From: Natronohydrobacter thiooxidans
GTDB lineage: Bacteria; Pseudomonadota; Alphaproteobacteria; Rhodobacterales; Rhodobacteraceae
Direction: 5' to 3'
Length of the DNA stretch: 64,000 nucleotides
Assembly: GCF_001884735.1 (NCBI RefSeq)
Contig: NZ_MJAP01000009.1
Coordinates: 1 to 64,000 of the forward strand
Positions 26,791-36,106 of the stretch are shown one piece after another. Numbering within the stretch: the stretch's first letter is position 1; every line of letters begins with the position of its first letter. Below the pieces are notes generated by a model. It made no database searches and was not told where the DNA came from. It saw only the letters and a list, made by a program, of their open reading frames with translations. Position numbers and translations under genes: made by a program.

Positions 26791-27762
26791 CTAGAGACGT
26801 TGCAGCCGTTTGGCCAGTGCAAGCACCAGGGTTTCGCTGCGGTTCTGGCGGTGAATGGCGAAATCCCGCAGGAGATGATGCAATCCTGCCCCCTGCGCTT
26901 GCTCATGAAGGGCGATCAGTCGGCTTGCCTTTGGCGACAGCGGAAGATCTGCTTGCGAAAGTGCGGCCAGATTTGCCACGATCCAGTCACGCAGCGCACC
27001 ATTCATCAACCCGCTTAACCGCGCTGCACGGGCGCGCAGGCCCGACCGCCGTCCGATCGTGTTGCGCCCATGCTGACGGTAATGCAGCACGACCTCCGGA
27101 TCGATCAGTGCCTGTGCATCACAGGCCATCAGGAGCAGATAGATCCACCAGTCATGATGGGGGACGGCCACGGGTCCGGCGCGTCTGACCAGGGCCAGGG
27201 CTTCGGGGTTCAGGGTCAATGTGTGCCCGGACATGATATTCTGCACGAGCGCATTTTCCAGCGACGGGCCAAGCGGCCAGGCTTCCGGCAGGCTGAGCGG
27301 ACGCATCTGCGCATCCGTGAAGACATATCGCCCCGACCAGGCGCAGGGCAGGCCTGCCATCGGGCGCAGTCGCATCATGGCATGTTCCAGCTTGTGCGGC
27401 AGCCAGACATCATCCTGATCGCACAGGGCGACATAGCCCTCGGGCAGATCAGGATGGCACAGAAGGGACAGGAAATTTGCAGCACTTCCCTGACCGGGCC
27501 CGTCCATGATCGCAGCCACGCGCTGCGGATGATGGCGCGCGAAATCGGCCAGTATACTCAGCGTTTCATCGGTTGAATGATCGTCGCTGATCCAAAGCTG
27601 CCAGTCGGGGTAGCTTTGTGCCAGAAGACTGTCGAGCTGTGCTCCCAGCCAGGCTGCCCCATTGCAGGTGCATAGCAGGACATGCACCCTCGGGTCATGA
27701 TCGGGCTCTGGGGCGGTGCTGGAAACAGGGGCGTGCATGGTGATTTCTATGGCAGTCGGCAT
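26791..27762 (-). CDS. Glycosyltransferase, GT2 family (rhamnosyltransferase-like)
   Basis: A GT2 enzyme of about 323 aa. The first strand is VHVLLCTCNGAAWLGAQLDSLL, the DDHSTDETL stretch marks the nucleotide site, and CDQDDVWLP gives the DxD-like motif, all close to rhamnosyltransferase-type GT2 proteins. A rhamnose donor would fit the complete rfbCBDA set nearby, which is an inference. Start: ATG 27762 or ATG 27738; the frame is open further up to 27831 but without conserved content. The intergenic region towards galU is shared by both divergent genes. Confidence 0.8.
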   Translation of the reverse strand: MPTAIEITMHAPVSSTAPEPDHDPRVHVLLCTCNGAAWLGAQLDSLLAQSYPDWQLWISDDHSTDETLSILADFARHHPQRVAAIMDGPGQGSAANFLSLLCHPDLPEGYVALCDQDDVWLPHKLEHAMMRLRPMAGLPCAWSGRYVFTDAQMRPLSLPEAWPLGPSLENALVQNIMSGHTLTLNPEALALVRRAGPVAVPHHDWWIYLLLMACDAQALIDPEVVLHYRQHGRNTIGRRSGLRARAARLSGLMNGALRDWIVANLAALSQADLPLSPKASRLIALHEQAQGAGLHHLLRDFAIHRQNRSETLVLALAKRLQRL

Positions 27763-27867
27763 AAAAGCACGCAAGCCTGAATGCCCGGGGGTTATCATTC
27801 TTGATGGGCTAGTGCTTGGCCTGTATGCCATGAAGACGTAAACCTCCTATGCAAGAAAGCCCTTTCA

Positions 27868-28758
27868 ATGACTGCTGTAACCAAAGCCGTTTTCCCCGTT
27901 GCCGGATTAGGCACCCGGTTTCTTCCGGCGACCAAGGCCATGCCGAAAGAACTTTTGCCGATCATCGACAAACCAATTGTGCAATTCGCCGTGGAAGAGG
28001 CCATCGCGGCCGGAATCACCGAGTTGATTTTTGTGACAGGGCGCAACAAGCGCGCTGTGGGTGATCATTTCGACGCCAATCTGGAACTGGAAAGTCAGCT
28101 TCTGGCCAAGGGCAAGACAGAGCTGCGCGATCTGGTGCGCAATATCGTGCCAGAGGGCGTGTCCTGCATTTTCGTGCGCCAGCCAGAGCCGCTGGGGCTG
28201 GGCCATGCCGTGCTCTGCGCGGCCCCGGCTGTCGGCAACAACCCTTTTGCCGTGCTTCTGGCCGATGACTTGATGCATGGGACAGATTTGCCAACATCGG
28301 CATTGGTGGCTGCCTTCAAAGATGCGCAGCACACGATCCTGTCGGTATCGGAAGTGCCAGAAATTGATGTAACGAAATACGGCATTCTCAAGCACGGCGC
28401 CCAAGACGCCTCAGGCTTGATCACTGTGCAGGGGTTGGTGGAAAAGCCCGCCGTGGAAGAGGCGCCCTCGCGCATGGCCTCATTCGGGCGCTATATCTTC
28501 ACCCCAGAGGTATTTGACCTCCTGCGCGCCCTCAAGCCCGGCTCAGGCGCAGAGATCCAGCTTGCGGATGCGATCGACCAGCTTGCTGCCCAGGGCAAGG
28601 TTAGTGCGATCATGAACCCCTCCCGCCGGTATGATTGTGGCGACAAATTCGGCTATCTGAACGCAATCGTGGATCTGGCACTCGCAAATTCCGATTACCG
28701 TGACTGGTTTTCTGCCTTGCTGCGGGATCGTGTGGCCAAGCTGGAGCGGAACGAATGA
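27868..28758 (+). CDS. galU: UTP-glucose-1-phosphate uridylyltransferase, copy 1
   Basis: 296-aa GalU making UDP-glucose from UTP and glucose-1-phosphate. It has the GLGTRFLPATKAMPKELLPI loop at residues 12-31, VTGRNKRAVGDHFD near 55, a Gln-Pro-rich LGLGHAVLCA near 110 and EIQLADAIDQL near 230. Its stop overlaps the galE start (ATGA). A second copy lies at 37741-38631; the two share a 152-bp identical stretch that suggests gene conversion. Confidence 0.95.
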   Translation: MTAVTKAVFPVAGLGTRFLPATKAMPKELLPIIDKPIVQFAVEEAIAAGITELIFVTGRNKRAVGDHFDANLELESQLLAKGKTELRDLVRNIVPEGVSCIFVRQPEPLGLGHAVLCAAPAVGNNPFAVLLADDLMHGTDLPTSALVAAFKDAQHTILSVSEVPEIDVTKYGILKHGAQDASGLITVQGLVEKPAVEEAPSRMASFGRYIFTPEVFDLLRALKPGSGAEIQLADAIDQLAAQGKVSAIMNPSRRYDCGDKFGYLNAIVDLALANSDYRDWFSALLRDRVAKLERNE

Positions 28759-29753
28759 GTAAAGCAGGCAAGCCCGTCATTCTGGTAACTGGTGGCGCAG
28801 GTTACATTGGCTCACATGCCTGCAAGGCCCTTGCCCGCGCAGGCTTTGTGCCAGTCGCATTTGACAATCTCTCGACAGGCTGGGCAAAGGCCGTGAAATT
28901 CGGTCCGCTGGTTCAGGGCGATCTGCTTGACCGCCCCGCGCTTGATGCGGCCTTTGCCCAATACCGCCCTGAGGCCGTGATGCATTTCGCGGCCTTGTCT
29001 CAGGTGGGCGAGGCCACCCGTGATCCTGGCCGCTACTGGCGCAACAATCTCGGCGGCTCACTCAATCTGGTTGAGGCCATGCTCGCGCATGGCTGTCGCG
29101 ATATCGTTTTTTCATCGACTTGCGCCACTTATGGCGATCAAGACGGCGTGCTTCTCGATGAGAACAGTCCCCAGCGCCCGCTCAATGCCTATGGGGCTTC
29201 CAAACGTGCTGTTGAAGATGTCTTGCGTGATTTTGGTGTCAGCCACGGCCTCAACGCAGTTATTTTTCGCTATTTCAATGTCGCCGGTGCTGATCCGGAG
29301 GCCGAAATCGGCGAATGGCACCAGCCGGAAACACATCTTGTCCCGGTCATGCTCGAAGCGGTTGCGGGCGCACGAGATGCCCTGACGATTCATGGCTGCG
29401 ACTACCCCACGGCAGATGGCACCTGCATTCGCGATTACGTGCATGTCATGGATCTGATTGATGCACATCTGTGCGGGCTCGACTGGCTGCGCGCAGGGCG
29501 TGGCAACAAGGTGTTCAATCTTGGCACCGGGCACGGGTTTTCTGTGGCGGAAGTGCTGAAGGCGGTTCCTGATGTGATAGGACGCGAAGTCCCCCATGTT
29601 GTAGGATCCCGGCGGGCAGGTGATGCAGCACAGCTGGTGTCAGGCAGCAAGCGCGCTCATGAAGAGCTGGGCTGGGAGGCACGGCATTCCAGTCTGGAGC
29701 AGATGATTGCCGATGCTTGGCGGTGGTATCAGAGCGGCGGCTATAGCGCTTGA
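28755..29753 (+). CDS. galE: UDP-glucose 4-epimerase
   Basis: 332-aa SDR epimerase converting UDP-glucose to UDP-galactose. NAD motif VTGGAGYIGSHACKAL at residues 11-26, FDNLSTGW near 36, HFAALSQVGEA near 76, SSTCATYG near 117 and the YGASKRAVED (YxxxK) motif near 144. Start overlaps the galU stop by 4 bp, so the pair forms an operon supplying UDP-Glc and UDP-Gal to the glycosyltransferases. Confidence 0.95.
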   Translation: MSKAGKPVILVTGGAGYIGSHACKALARAGFVPVAFDNLSTGWAKAVKFGPLVQGDLLDRPALDAAFAQYRPEAVMHFAALSQVGEATRDPGRYWRNNLGGSLNLVEAMLAHGCRDIVFSSTCATYGDQDGVLLDENSPQRPLNAYGASKRAVEDVLRDFGVSHGLNAVIFRYFNVAGADPEAEIGEWHQPETHLVPVMLEAVAGARDALTIHGCDYPTADGTCIRDYVHVMDLIDAHLCGLDWLRAGRGNKVFNLGTGHGFSVAEVLKAVPDVIGREVPHVVGSRRAGDAAQLVSGSKRAHEELGWEARHSSLEQMIADAWRWYQSGGYSA

Positions 29754-29808
29754 AACCGGCGCTGTCTGAGCGGAGAATGCCTTTCCTCGCCGCCCCTCTC
29801 GCGGTCCG

Positions 29809-29838
29809 CAATGTCCAATAGTGCGTTATCGGACATTG
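29809..29838. repeat. Inverted repeat after galE
   Basis: Perfect 8-bp arms (29809-29816 and 29831-29838, CAATGTCC) with a 14-nt centre that can add three more pairs. It sits 55 bp after galE. Without a T-tract it is a weak terminator candidate; it may instead be a protein site. Confidence 0.35.
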
Positions 29839-30000
29839 CCGAATAGGCTACAGTGCAGGGGCGGACGTATTTTCAGTTTTATCGCGGGTTCGAGCGAGAT
29901 CGGCTCTCTCGCCAAGGTAATTTCCATTTGATCTGTGGACCGCGAAGGAAAGGCGCAAAATAGGTAGCAAAAGCAACAGGTTTCGAACGCTGGGTACCAA

Positions 30001-30901
30001 TCAGATGAACATAACCCCAAACCTGCTCCACCGAGGCCTCCAACCACATGGATCGATAGCATTACTATAATCCGGAAGTGACGCAAGAACATGAATGTAA
30101 TGACATGCGTTGGTGTACAGCAAAGGAACAAGAACTTTAGTCCAAAACCAGGGGAGTTTCGGTTGCACGACGCAGGGACAGGATGCGAAGCGTACGGCCA
30201 TACAGAGGTGGCGGCGACCGGTGCGTTGTTGACAAGCCAACCTGAAAGGGTGCCCTTGCATCATGTCCGAGGTTCCGAGACCCAGTCTTGCAGCATGCCA
30301 TGATGCCTCTGCGCGCGATGAAATGCCCAATTTCCAGTAGATTCCCTTTATATATCCCGCAATTGCATTTTCTGAAAGCTGCAGGGCCTGCGCAACTTCG
30401 GCATTGCGCAAACCGCGCCCGATCATGCCCAGCACCTTGCGTTCGCGGAGGGTCAGGGTCTCTTCCGAAGCGGTGAGACCCGTGCGCTGGAAATGCTGCA
30501 TGATCCGACGCGCGACCGAGGGCGACAGCGCCGGAATGCCTGCAGCAACTTGTTTCAGCTGCACCACCCGCAGATCGCGAGGGTTGTTCTTTCAGAAGTT
30601 AGCCATCTGCGGCTGCCGACAACGCCCCCACGATTGATGCATCATCGCCCATGACTGTCGTGACAACACAAGTCACGTCCGGCTGCGACAAGCGCATCTT
30701 GCGCAGCACCTCCAGCCCTGATCCGTCAGGCAGTCCCAGGTCAATGAGTGCAAGCGCATAGTCGCGCCGCGCCAGTTGCGCGAGACCGCTGCTTTGGCTG
30801 GCCGCATCATGAATGGTGCAGTCGGGAAATGCCGTGGTCGTGACTTCGCTCAGCCAGCGGCGGGTTTCGCTCAGATCCTCGACAATCAGAACCTGCATCA
30901 T
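30001..30901 (-). pseudogene. NarL-family response regulator, broken by a stop and a frameshift
   Basis: Part one (30599-30901) is a receiver domain: IVEDL acidic pair at residues 8-9, phospho-acceptor Asp54 in ALIDLGLPDGSG, ending GALSAAADG at a TAA where Tyr of the usual GYLLK is expected. LLKEQPS follows, then one extra base moves the frame to part two (30001-30567): RERKVLGMIGRGLRNAEVA, a LuxR-type HTH. The domain ends near 30277; the frame reads on without homology to 30001. Its start overlaps the stop of the kinase at 30898, so it was the cognate regulator. Two independent lesions make a sequencing error less likely. Frames would give only a free receiver domain. Confidence 0.8.
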
Positions 30902-33096
30902 GCGCCCCCTCTTGCAGCCTCTGACATCGGAATTTCGGCTTCCATGCGGGTGCCGCCGGAACTGCTGTCAATGCGCATCACACCGCCCACGGCCTCGGCG
31001 CGGTCCCTGAGATTGGCCAGTCCATTGCCGCGCGGGGCATGCATGGGATCAAACCCCTTCCCGTCATCGGTTACGCCAACCATGATCTTTCCGTCCGTGA
31101 GTTGGACCGAGATGCTTATTCTCGCAGGGGCGGCGTGTTTCAGCGCGTTCTGCACCGCCTCGCGGATAATCGAGCGCAGCATATGCGCGACCTGCAATGG
31201 TAACACGACAGCGTGAGAATTCAGGACTGTCCATGTCATCTTTACCCTGGCGATGTGAAGCTGCTCTGCGATCTGCGCGCGCAGATCTGCCAGCACTTCA
31301 TCAAAGGACATATCCGGATTCGACGCATTGTTGATAATATCACGCAGATCCGTCAGGGTTTCGCGGATCATGATATCCTTGCGCGTCGGTTCCGGGCTGT
31401 GCAGCGCGGCCATCAGTTGCACGCCAATATTGTCGTGGATGTCGCGGGCGATGCGCGTGCGTTCTTCGGACACGCCTTTTTCATAGGCTTCACGGCTTTC
31501 AAGCGCCTGAACCAGCATCGCGAATATCTCGGTCGCCAGTTCCAGATCCCGCGCTGAAAACAGTCTGCGCCCCCCGTCAGCATATTGCAGTTCAAGCGCC
31601 GGGATCGCGCCGATGCGCGGCAAAGCCAGCGCAAGCCCATCTTCGCGCAGGACAGGGGAACTGACCTCGGAACCGGGCGCATATTTCAGCGGATTGTACA
31701 GATCCCCCAGCAAGGCGTGCCAGCGGCCCAACTGATCGCGCTCGGGCGGTGTCAGGGCAACATCCATGATCTTGCGAAACCTGTCAGCGCGCGCGGGCTC
31801 CTTGCGGCGCAGAACCCAGCGCGCGAGCGTGTCGCGCAAAGGCAACCATACCAGAGCCACAATCAGCAGTGACAGCGCGAAAGCCGGGGCGCGGTCGTCA
31901 ATGATCGTGAAAATCAGCAGCGCATCAATCCCCAGAAGCAACAGGACAGCGACGACATAATAGAGGATGCGAAAGGCCCAGGTCTCCAGCTGGAAAAGCT
32001 GGAACCGCGCCACACCCAGTGCCACGCCCAGATAGATCAGCAGAAAGAATACGAAGGCCACACCCTGCGACATATAGGCAGGCATTCCCAGCAGTTGCGG
32101 CGCAATGACGGTCACGACAAATGCCCCCGACCCCACCAGAACAGCCAGCCCCAGCCAGGACAGTGCCGCTCGGTCGCGCGGATCGCCCCGTGTCGCGCGA
32201 TATTGCAGACCGACCAGAGTCAAGATGGAAAGAAGCGCCAGAATAACGCCAAGATGAATTCCGATAGCGGGGCTTTTGATCAATCCCGATTGCGCCAGGG
32301 CGAACCAGGCCCCGAGCACAAAGGCCGGAACGGCCAGCCAGCGCGCGTGACACAAGCGGCGCGGATAGACCATGAACAGCCCGATCATTCCGACACCAAA
32401 AGCAAAGGCCCCAAAATGGTTCAATGCAGACAGAATGCGAAACAGATCGCCCGGAATGGCGAGTTCCCGTGTCGAATAGACAGCCGCCGCAAAGGCCGAG
32501 ATCATCAACCCCACACCGCTGAACGCCAGACATCGTGTCGCCCAGTCGGCCCGGCGCAATATCCAGATCCAAACCCCGATCCAGAGCCCGCCCAACCCCA
32601 CTGCAATCTGCAGCCAGAAGGCAAAAGGCAGGCTGAGTGCCGGACGCTGGCGCGCGGGCCGTATCGTATGAAAGCGACTTTCGCCCATAAACTGCACCTC
32701 AAGGGTGACAGGGCCGCGCCGCAACATTGCTGCAATCTCATCCTGGCGATCAAAGAATGCCTGCATCGCAGCATAGGTTTTCAGCACATCAGGTTCTTCG
32801 ATCAGATCAGCAGGTGAGAGCGCAAGCGTCTTCCCGGTCGCATCTGTCAGCGCAACAAGCGCATGAACCGAGGGCTGAATGCCTATTTCCGGGAGCGCCG
32901 CCGCCGGGCTGTTCGGAACGACTGCGTCGATCCAGAGCCCATCGAAACGGACGGGGACTGCGACGCGGGCCTCTGGCGCTAGCCTGAGGCCCAGATAGCG
33001 CTGGTCCATGGCGACCCCAAGAGCGAGCCCAGCGAGAACAAGACTGACCGCGACAAGAGTGTAAATCTGGATGACCGGCGGAATGCGAATGTGCAA
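30898..33096 (-). CDS. Sensor histidine kinase with multi-TM sensor region (module 1)
   Basis: 732-aa kinase. An N-terminal TM (about 7-29) precedes an extracytoplasmic domain of some 120 aa with a PDZ-like feel (DGLWIDAVVPNSPAA), then about seven TM segments (150-400). The HisKA_3 motif RTRIARDIHDNIG has the phospho-acceptor at about His554. The ATPase domain keeps its N box (EAVQNALKHA), G1 (DDGKGF) and G2 (GNGLANL), so it looks active. It is divergent from the lipoprotein/Slam pair and overlaps the broken regulator downstream. It probably senses something in the envelope and controls export of the surface lipoprotein. Confidence 0.85.
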   Translation of the reverse strand: MHIRIPPVIQIYTLVAVSLVLAGLALGVAMDQRYLGLRLAPEARVAVPVRFDGLWIDAVVPNSPAAALPEIGIQPSVHALVALTDATGKTLALSPADLIEEPDVLKTYAAMQAFFDRQDEIAAMLRRGPVTLEVQFMGESRFHTIRPARQRPALSLPFAFWLQIAVGLGGLWIGVWIWILRRADWATRCLAFSGVGLMISAFAAAVYSTRELAIPGDLFRILSALNHFGAFAFGVGMIGLFMVYPRRLCHARWLAVPAFVLGAWFALAQSGLIKSPAIGIHLGVILALLSILTLVGLQYRATRGDPRDRAALSWLGLAVLVGSGAFVVTVIAPQLLGMPAYMSQGVAFVFFLLIYLGVALGVARFQLFQLETWAFRILYYVVAVLLLLGIDALLIFTIIDDRAPAFALSLLIVALVWLPLRDTLARWVLRRKEPARADRFRKIMDVALTPPERDQLGRWHALLGDLYNPLKYAPGSEVSSPVLREDGLALALPRIGAIPALELQYADGGRRLFSARDLELATEIFAMLVQALESREAYEKGVSEERTRIARDIHDNIGVQLMAALHSPEPTRKDIMIRETLTDLRDIINNASNPDMSFDEVLADLRAQIAEQLHIARVKMTWTVLNSHAVVLPLQVAHMLRSIIREAVQNALKHAAPARISISVQLTDGKIMVGVTDDGKGFDPMHAPRGNGLANLRDRAEAVGGVMRIDSSSGGTRMEAEIPMSEAARGGA

Positions 33097-33219
33097 TGGC
33101 GTGAAACCTGGTTCGGACAGGCGGGTCAGACTTGGCGGACTGGGTAAATACAGGACTGCAATGCGACTATCATTCTATCGCGCCCTGATCTTTTATCAAT
33201 CTGGGAAAGCAGTTGTTGC

Positions 33220-33237
33220 CCCCCCTGTTCAGGGGGG
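33220..33237. promoter_or_regulatory. C/G palindrome, putative operator of module 1
   Basis: Six C, TG, TT, CA, six G form a palindrome with 8-bp arms about a TT centre. It is in the 241-bp divergent region, about 100 bp before the lipoprotein ATG and 124 bp before the kinase start. A near copy lies upstream of the second lipoprotein gene at 45748-45767, which makes a regulator-binding site likely. Confidence 0.5.
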
Positions 33238-33337
33238 TGACAGGTCTGGGGCGGCCGGTAGGCTGACCCGCACAAGAACCAGAAGGGCAATCAAGGGTCC
33301 TTTGCCCCTTATTGCCCGGCACCATTTGGAGGAAAAC

Positions 33338-34024
33338 ATGGTCACAAGAATTTCTTTGATCCGCACCGCTATCGCGATTTCGGCAAGCTTTGCATTGGCG
33401 GGCTGTTTTGGGAGTGGCGGTGCTGGCGGCGGCGGTGGTGCCGGTGGCGGTGGTGGTGGTGGCGGTGGTGGTAGAGCCGGGACGGTCAGCCAGCATGACG
33501 CGCGCTTCGATCAGATCTCGGGCATGGTTCCGACGACTGATATGCCCACAAGCGGCAGCGCGAATTATGCAGGTTCCGTCAAGACCATTCTAAATGAGGG
33601 CAGCACTCCGATCGGAACATTGCTGGCCGATGTCGAGATGCAGCTCAATTTCGGCCAGGCTTTTGCCGACGCGACTGCGCAGAGTGTGTCAGGGCGCGTG
33701 CACAACATCCGCGGAACAGTCGGTGACGAAGATGTCACTTTTGAAGGAGAGCTGACAACCGCCGCTGCGGGCCCCCCCAGCACAATGAATATCAGCCAGA
33801 CCGATGTTGCCGGAATGACATTGACGACCGGCGCGATCATGGCGAATTTCGGCGGCGATGTGACTGTCGACGGTGAGACCGGAGAGGCAAATCTGATGTT
33901 GGGTGGCACATTCGCTGGCGCGGGCGGTCAGGTGGCATATGGCCCGGCTGCGGGCAGCTGGTGGCGACCGGGCGGGGCGTCGGATTACACTGTCGGTGGC
34001 ACCTGGTATATCGAACAACAGTGA
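33338..34024 (+). CDS. Surface lipoprotein with Gly-rich linker and TbpB-like barrel (module 1)
   Basis: 228-aa lipoprotein. Signal peptide with lipobox LAGC, the Cys at about residue 23, then a linker of about 22 residues that is almost all Gly. The following domain starts PTSGSANYAGSV and is beta-rich, like the C-terminal barrel of transferrin-binding protein B-like proteins and other Slam substrates. ATG 33338 is chosen because GGAGGAAAA precedes it and the signal peptide begins there. The GTG of the Slam gene overlaps its stop. It would be exported to the cell surface by the Slam partner. Ligand unknown. Confidence 0.75.
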   Translation: MVTRISLIRTAIAISASFALAGCFGSGGAGGGGGAGGGGGGGGGGRAGTVSQHDARFDQISGMVPTTDMPTSGSANYAGSVKTILNEGSTPIGTLLADVEMQLNFGQAFADATAQSVSGRVHNIRGTVGDEDVTFEGELTTAAAGPPSTMNISQTDVAGMTLTTGAIMANFGGDVTVDGETGEANLMLGGTFAGAGGQVAYGPAAGSWWRPGGASDYTVGGTWYIEQQ

Positions 34025-35259
34025 TCTGCGGATATCAGGAAGCGTGGGCCGGGCGCTTTCAGAAAGGTACGCGCGCCCTGCGGTATCTTTCTGGCCTGCC
34101 CCACAGAGGCGCCGAATTCCTTGCCGCTCTGGTGCTGATCCTGCTGCTGGGGTCATCGAAGCTTTGGGCGCAAGTGGTGCCTGAACCGCAGCAAAGCCTT
34201 GCGGCACTCAATCGTCAGGTCTCTGTGAAGCCGAATGATCCAGAGGCGCGGATCCGGCTGGCCATCGCCTTGCTGCAATCGGGCGCGCAGGATCGCGCCC
34301 GGTTTCACCTTCTGCAGGCACGCGCGGCCCCTCTGACTGACGCGGACCGCGCGCAACTTGATGCATTGCTGGCGCGCATCGAAGCGCAACGCGACCGCGA
34401 AGGCTGGTTCAGTTTCGCAATCGTGCCGGAAACCAACCCCGGCCAGCGCGCGGATACCGATACGGTCTGGATCGGAGGTCTGCCCTTTCGCCTGAATGCC
34501 AATGCGCAGGCAGAACGCGCGACCGGGCTGCATATAACTGCAGGCGGGGCGCTCATGCCGCAGATCGCGCAGGGTCTGCGCCTGCGCATCGGGACGCGTG
34601 TAACAGCGCGCCTGTATGAGGATCGCGCGCTGCACGATATCACGCTGCGCGGTGATCTGGGGTTTCAGGGCCAGACCATGGCCGGGCATGACTGGCAGAT
34701 TACCGGATCCGTTGCGCGGCGCGCATTGGGGGGGCGCAGTTTTGGTCAGGGTGTGGGGCTGCATCTGAGCTGGGCGCAGCGGCTGGGAGGCAGATCCCTG
34801 CTGCAATTGCACGCTGAGGCCGTGGATTGGCGCTTTGCCAGCCATCCGTCACTGGACGGGTTGCGCCTTTCGGCCTCGGTGGCGCTGCGCCATGCCCTGC
34901 GCCCGGATCTGGTGGTGACAGGAACGCTGGCCGTCTCGCATGTCGATGCGCGCGCGAAACATGAGACCGGGCACAGTATCCGCTTCGCTCTGGGCGCGCA
35001 GCAGAGTTTCGCAGGCGGGCTTGTGCTCGGGGTTGATGCTTTTGCACAGAGCCATCGGCGCGATGGCAGCGACCCGATATTCGGCATCATTCGAAAAGAT
35101 ATGACGACCGGGATTGGCCTGCGCGCAATGCATCGCGATATCCTCTTGGGACACTACACCCCGGTCGTCGAAGCATCGACAACGCGGCAACGTTCGAACA
35201 GTGCTTTGCATACATGGCGCAACACGCGTGTTTCTTTGACATTGAGTCGTTCTTTCTGA
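34021..35259 (+). CDS. Slam-type surface lipoprotein assembly modifier (DUF560), module 1
   Basis: 412-aa outer-membrane protein. Signal peptide with core FLAALVLILLLGSSKLWA, a TPR-like helical part (SVKPNDPEARIRLAIALLQSG) to about residue 120, then the DUF560 barrel, marked by FAIVPETNPGQRADTD and ending in an aromatic residue (SLTLSRSF) for BAM insertion. The start is GTG 34021, overlapping the lipoprotein stop; no ATG fits. Slam proteins (type XI secretion) move lipoproteins across the outer membrane, so the partner directly upstream is the likely substrate. It is homologous to the module 2 protein at 43621. Confidence 0.8.
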   Translation: MICGYQEAWAGRFQKGTRALRYLSGLPHRGAEFLAALVLILLLGSSKLWAQVVPEPQQSLAALNRQVSVKPNDPEARIRLAIALLQSGAQDRARFHLLQARAAPLTDADRAQLDALLARIEAQRDREGWFSFAIVPETNPGQRADTDTVWIGGLPFRLNANAQAERATGLHITAGGALMPQIAQGLRLRIGTRVTARLYEDRALHDITLRGDLGFQGQTMAGHDWQITGSVARRALGGRSFGQGVGLHLSWAQRLGGRSLLQLHAEAVDWRFASHPSLDGLRLSASVALRHALRPDLVVTGTLAVSHVDARAKHETGHSIRFALGAQQSFAGGLVLGVDAFAQSHRRDGSDPIFGIIRKDMTTGIGLRAMHRDILLGHYTPVVEASTTRQRSNSALHTWRNTRVSLTLSRSF

Positions 35260-35670
35260 GGCTGTCATATTGGATGCCAGAAATCCGCAAAACGTCGTAT
35301 CATGACTTTCTTGTCGGTGCGTCTCCTTCCCCCTTTTCCAAGGCATCTCTGACATGGCTTGCCTCCCGTCAACGGTGGCAGCCAGCGTATCGGCAACGCG
35401 ATGTGCGCCTTGCGCTGACCATCTCATTCGTCGGTGCTCTCCCCCGCGGGTGTTGTCGAAGTCAGCGACCCAGCCTTCTGGTTGGGACGGTGAAACCGCG
35501 AGGCTGTTTCGGTATCGACATCCATAATCGGAAGCGCGTCGAAATTGTTGGAAAGGTAGGAGTAGAGAGCCTCACGCCGGGTTTTAACGCCCCTGGCTGC
35601 TGCTCGTAATTCTCGGGAAGTGACTGAAACGCTGTGTATCTGACCGGGGCCATTCGGTTTTCAGATACGG
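35260..35670. other. Intergenic region with no recognised gene
   Basis: Between the Slam gene and an IS256 remnant. It may hold the outer end of the IS256 element (a GTGTATCTGACC-like repeat occurs at about 35632 and again in reverse near 35660). Otherwise I see nothing. Confidence 0.35.
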
Positions 35671-35899
35671 TCAGGCGTCGAAGCGCCCGGCGAACATTGT
35701 GACCAGTTGATTGCGGGCCGTGATGCATTCCCAGACATTTCTTCCGCCCCTTTCGAGGTTGCAGATAGCGAAGCAGATCAGCTTCGTGGTGGCCTCCTCG
35801 GTCGGGAAGCAGCGCCTTGTTTTGAACGTCTTCCTGACAACCCGGTTCAGCGATTCCACGGCGTTGGTGGTGTAGATGACCTTCCGGATCTGGGCCTAT
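35671..35899 (-). pseudogene. IS256-family transposase, C-terminal remnant
   Basis: The minus strand reads IRKVIYTTNAVESLNRVVRK, then SFPTEEA-like and GGRNVWECITARNQ, ending RFDA at the stop near 35671. This is the C-terminus of a mutator-type (IS256) transposase. Everything upstream of about 35899 is lost, replaced by an IS66-like end. Confidence 0.8.
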
Positions 35900-35956
35900 A
35901 ACCGGAACAACGGCCCTGGAACTACAGGCTCTGAACCGACTCAGCTTCCCGCTTAC
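35900..35956. mobile_element. IS66-type element end, remnant
   Basis: Reading leftwards from 35956 the sequence GTAAGCGGGAAGCTGAG is identical over its first 17 bases to the IS66 end at 49486. GTAAGC is the usual IS66 terminus. The homology fades afterwards and the next sequence is the IS256 remnant, so only a stub remains. Confidence 0.5.
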
Positions 35957-36106
35957 ATCAGTTAAACGCCTCTAGCTTTTGTTTTGACGTGCAATTTCTG
36001 CGATCCTCGTGCAACGAACTGCTCATGGTGTGAATGGCTACCGCAAATCGGCTTGAGGCTTCGGCAGTCGTGAACAGAAAACGAAACCTGAGTAAAGGAG
36101 ATTGCT

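Noticed and set aside
29754..30000. Search for a tRNA or attachment site between the polysaccharide locus and module 1.
   Set aside because: No cloverleaf, no CCA end and no direct repeat pair was found; only the inverted repeat already listed.
33415..33475. Long GGT/GGC repeat that might be a simple-sequence repeat or contingency locus.
   Set aside because: It encodes the Gly linker of the lipoprotein in frame with mixed codons and not a uniform repeat; treated as coding.
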